From an uncultured Myxococcales bacterium (GTDB lineage Bacteria; Myxococcota_A; Polyangia; Polyangiales; Polyangiaceae): 64,000 nucleotides of DNA. The stretch is from assembly GCA_937949945.1 (NCBI GenBank), contig CALFEQ010000110.1, forward strand, positions 5,788 through 69,787. The letters are read 5' to 3'. Below the pieces are notes generated by a model. The model was given only the letters and a program-made list of their open reading frames with translations, made no database searches and was not told where the DNA came from. A program made the position numbers and the translations under genes. Shown here one piece after another: positions 62,539 through 64,000 of this stretch. Numbering within the stretch: position 1 is the stretch's first letter; every line of letters starts with the position of its first letter.

Positions 62539-63747
62539 TCAGCGACCCTTCTGCTCCGTGAGCCAGGCGGTGAGATCCGTGTTCGGCTCGAGCGCGACGA
62601 GGACGGCGTCCACCGTGATGGCCGACACGACCGTGCCCGACGGCGCGACGTGCACGCCGCTACTGTCGCGCCAGACGACGACGCGAACGGCCTGCGTGGT
62701 CACGATCGACGGATCGTGACGATCGGCGGCGGCGCGCCCTGCCGCTGCGCCCGCTTGCGCGAGCAGCGCTCCGGCGACCGTCGCCGGAGGGTTCGTTCCC
62801 TTCGTGGTGCTCGCTCCGGCGGCCTTCGACAAGCCCCCCGGGCGCGTGAAGCTGTGCATCGTCGCCTTGAAATCCGCCGGGAAGAGGGCGGTTTTTCGAT
62901 CGCCATCGGCGGAAGGCAAGGCGGGGAAGTCGTCGCCGGTCAGGTTCTGCGTCGAGTCGATGTCCCATTCGTCGGCCGACTTCGTCGGCGGCCGAATGTC
63001 GTTCACGTGCGCCATCAGCGTCGGCTCTTCCTGCCGCTTGCGCTCGATGACGGGCACGTCCACGGTCTTCGTCTCCGCGGTCTCCGCGCTGACGATCTTC
63101 TCGGCGGTCTTCACGTCGACCGCGGGCTGAGGCGCCGTCTCCGTCGCGTTCAGCGCCGCGCGCGCCTCCGCATCGAGGTTCTCGCGCGACTTGCGCGGTC
63201 CCCTTCTCTTGCTCTCCGGTCCGCTCTTGCCGGCGGCGGTCGTGGTCTTGCCCGTGTTCGTGCCCAGCGGCTTGGCCGCGGCCTTCGGCGCCTGCGAGGC
63301 ACGGGCGGGAGGCGGCTGCGACGTCTTCGAAGGGAGCGGCGCCGGCGGGCGGCTCGGCTTCGTCATGCCGGTCGGACCCGGCTTCGGTGCGGCGGCGGGC
63401 GCGGGCTTCGGCGGCGCGGGCTTGTTCGCGGGCTTCGCCGGCGGCGGGGGAGGCGGCGCGGGCTCCGCCTCCGAGATCGGCTCGATCTCTTCGAGGTCGA
63501 TCGAGGCGCGGCTCGCGCGCTTCGCGATGAGAGCGGCGAGATCGGCAGCTGCCTTGGCGAGCTCGAGCGCGCGCTCGTCACTCTCGGCCTCCGACGCGGC
63601 TTCGGCGGCGCGGCGGACCCATTTGATCCCTTCGGCGTGATCTCCGCGCGCCCACATGGCCTCGGCCGTGGAGAGCGCCCACGAGACGTCCTCCGGATCG
63701 TCCGGCTTCGGTTCGGGGACCGTAGGCAGCACGAGGTCGTCGCTCAT
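62539..63747 (-). CDS. hypothetical protein with Pro/Ala/Lys-rich middle, 402 aa
   Basis: The N-terminal 80 residues form a TPR-like helical pair (DVSWALSTAEAMWARGDHAEGIKWV in part, ERALELAKAAADLAALI). A disordered Pro/Ala/Lys stretch of about 130 residues follows, then a conserved-looking patch (AHVNDIRPPTKSADEWDIDS, MHSFTRPGG). A C-terminal compact domain has VRVVVWRDSSGVHVAPSG and VDAVLVALEPNTDLTAWL. No signal or membrane helix is present, so it is cytosolic. Myxobacterial proteins of this layout exist without known role. Confidence 0.75.
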   Translation of the reverse strand: MSDDLVLPTVPEPKPDDPEDVSWALSTAEAMWARGDHAEGIKWVRRAAEAASEAESDERALELAKAAADLAALIAKRASRASIDLEEIEPISEAEPAPPPPPPAKPANKPAPPKPAPAAAPKPGPTGMTKPSRPPAPLPSKTSQPPPARASQAPKAAAKPLGTNTGKTTTAAGKSGPESKRRGPRKSRENLDAEARAALNATETAPQPAVDVKTAEKIVSAETAETKTVDVPVIERKRQEEPTLMAHVNDIRPPTKSADEWDIDSTQNLTGDDFPALPSADGDRKTALFPADFKATMHSFTRPGGLSKAAGASTTKGTNPPATVAGALLAQAGAAAGRAAADRHDPSIVTTQAVRVVVWRDSSGVHVAPSGTVVSAITVDAVLVALEPNTDLTAWLTEQKGR

Positions 63748-63820
63748 GACGCGGGGATCGTAAAGGGTTTTCGGGGGCGTAGGGGAAAATTGCGGGGCTT
63801 TCGTGCCCGGTCGGCTCGGG

Positions 63821-64000
63821 GCGAGTCCTCGGTCCTCAGTCCTCAGTCCTCAGCTTTCGCGTGTCTTCATGGCGTTGGGCCGTTCCAACCGTGCTCGGTC
63901 CCATCAGCTCCTGGCCAAGCTCGGTGAGCCTGCCGGAAGCTCGACGCGAGTCCTCGGTCCTCAGTCCTCAGTCCTCAGCTTTCGCGTGTCTTCATGGCGT
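63821..64000. repeat. 125-bp direct repeat containing AGTCCTC heptamers
   Basis: The 55 bp at 63821-63875 recur without a mismatch at 63946-64000, where the window ends. The period is 125 bp. Each copy begins GCGAGTCCTCGG, holds four heptamers (AGTCCTC/GGTCCTC) and continues with CTTTCGCGTGTCTTCATGG. The repeat may continue beyond the window. The 253-bp gap left of the window end otherwise shows no gene. Confidence 0.9.

Noticed and set aside
62650..63927. Plus-strand open frame across the hypothetical gene at 62539-63747
   Set aside because: It is Arg/Gly-rich, antisense to a gene with coherent codon use, and runs into the 125-bp repeat.

Overview
The window is strongly GC-rich, with G or C at almost every third codon position. 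Its content points to a myxobacterium (Myxococcota, probably class Polyangia, the Labilithrix/Sorangium side). The signs are a Hanks-type Ser/Thr kinase with a C-terminal membrane segment, a pseudokinase-GYF membrane protein, many short-signal lipoproteins with Asp/Ala/Gly-rich linkers, MYXO-CTERM-like C-termini (Gly/Cys motif, hydrophobic helix, Arg cluster), a REP-type HUH transposase and an SDR-rich complement. The assignment is by gene style only; there is no rRNA or other phylogenetic marker.

Layout. 1-8450: end of a YkgJ-like gene, small cytosolic and membrane proteins, a REP-associated (HUH) transposase whose reading frame runs into a Ser/Thr kinase gene, a HEAT-repeat protein and a complete two-ORF IS3-like element. 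8480-17330: secreted and surface proteins (an adhesin-like protein followed by a remnant copy of its own C-terminus, lipoproteins, a GH31 alpha-glycosidase lipoprotein). 17820: tRNA-Lys with an altered T-loop. 17980-20475: lipoproteins. 20469-25101: a tightly overlapping non-homologous end-joining operon, ku - DUF72 - ligD. 25477-32637: pseudokinase, DEAD-box helicase, two SDRs (one lacking its catalytic residues), a lipoprotein. 32849-36100: polyprenyl diphosphate synthase, GbsR/MarR regulator, outer-membrane-type protein. 36143-50201: secreted proteases, TPR protein, aminopeptidase, FKBP isomerase, Vps62-like lipoprotein, L,D-transpeptidase. 50214-53128: a divergent pair, formylglycine-generating enzyme and the sulfatase it would activate. 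53180-59294: a SecD-like/PrsW fusion overlapping pheA, then an MscS channel with a cyclic-nucleotide domain. 59393-63747: 2-oxoglutarate dehydrogenase E1 and a TonB-like-composition hypothetical protein.

The most unusual structure is not a gene. Six genes scattered over more than 30 kb each carry a tandem heptamer array, (GGCTCCR)2-4, beginning 0-9 nt after the stop codon and always in the same polarity relative to the coding strand. A second heptamer family (CTGAGGA/TCCTCAG) sits in other intergenic gaps, in one case as facing inverted arrays, and a 125-bp direct repeat containing it runs off the right end of the window. I do not know a described element that fits.

Functional links that can be read from the order: Ku and LigD make a complete bacterial NHEJ set with a DUF72 protein co-translated between them; FGE and sulfatase form an enzyme-maturase pair, both apparently exported; pheA is translationally coupled to the PrsW-type protease; the IS element lies just upstream of the adhesin-like gene and may have separated it from an older promoter.
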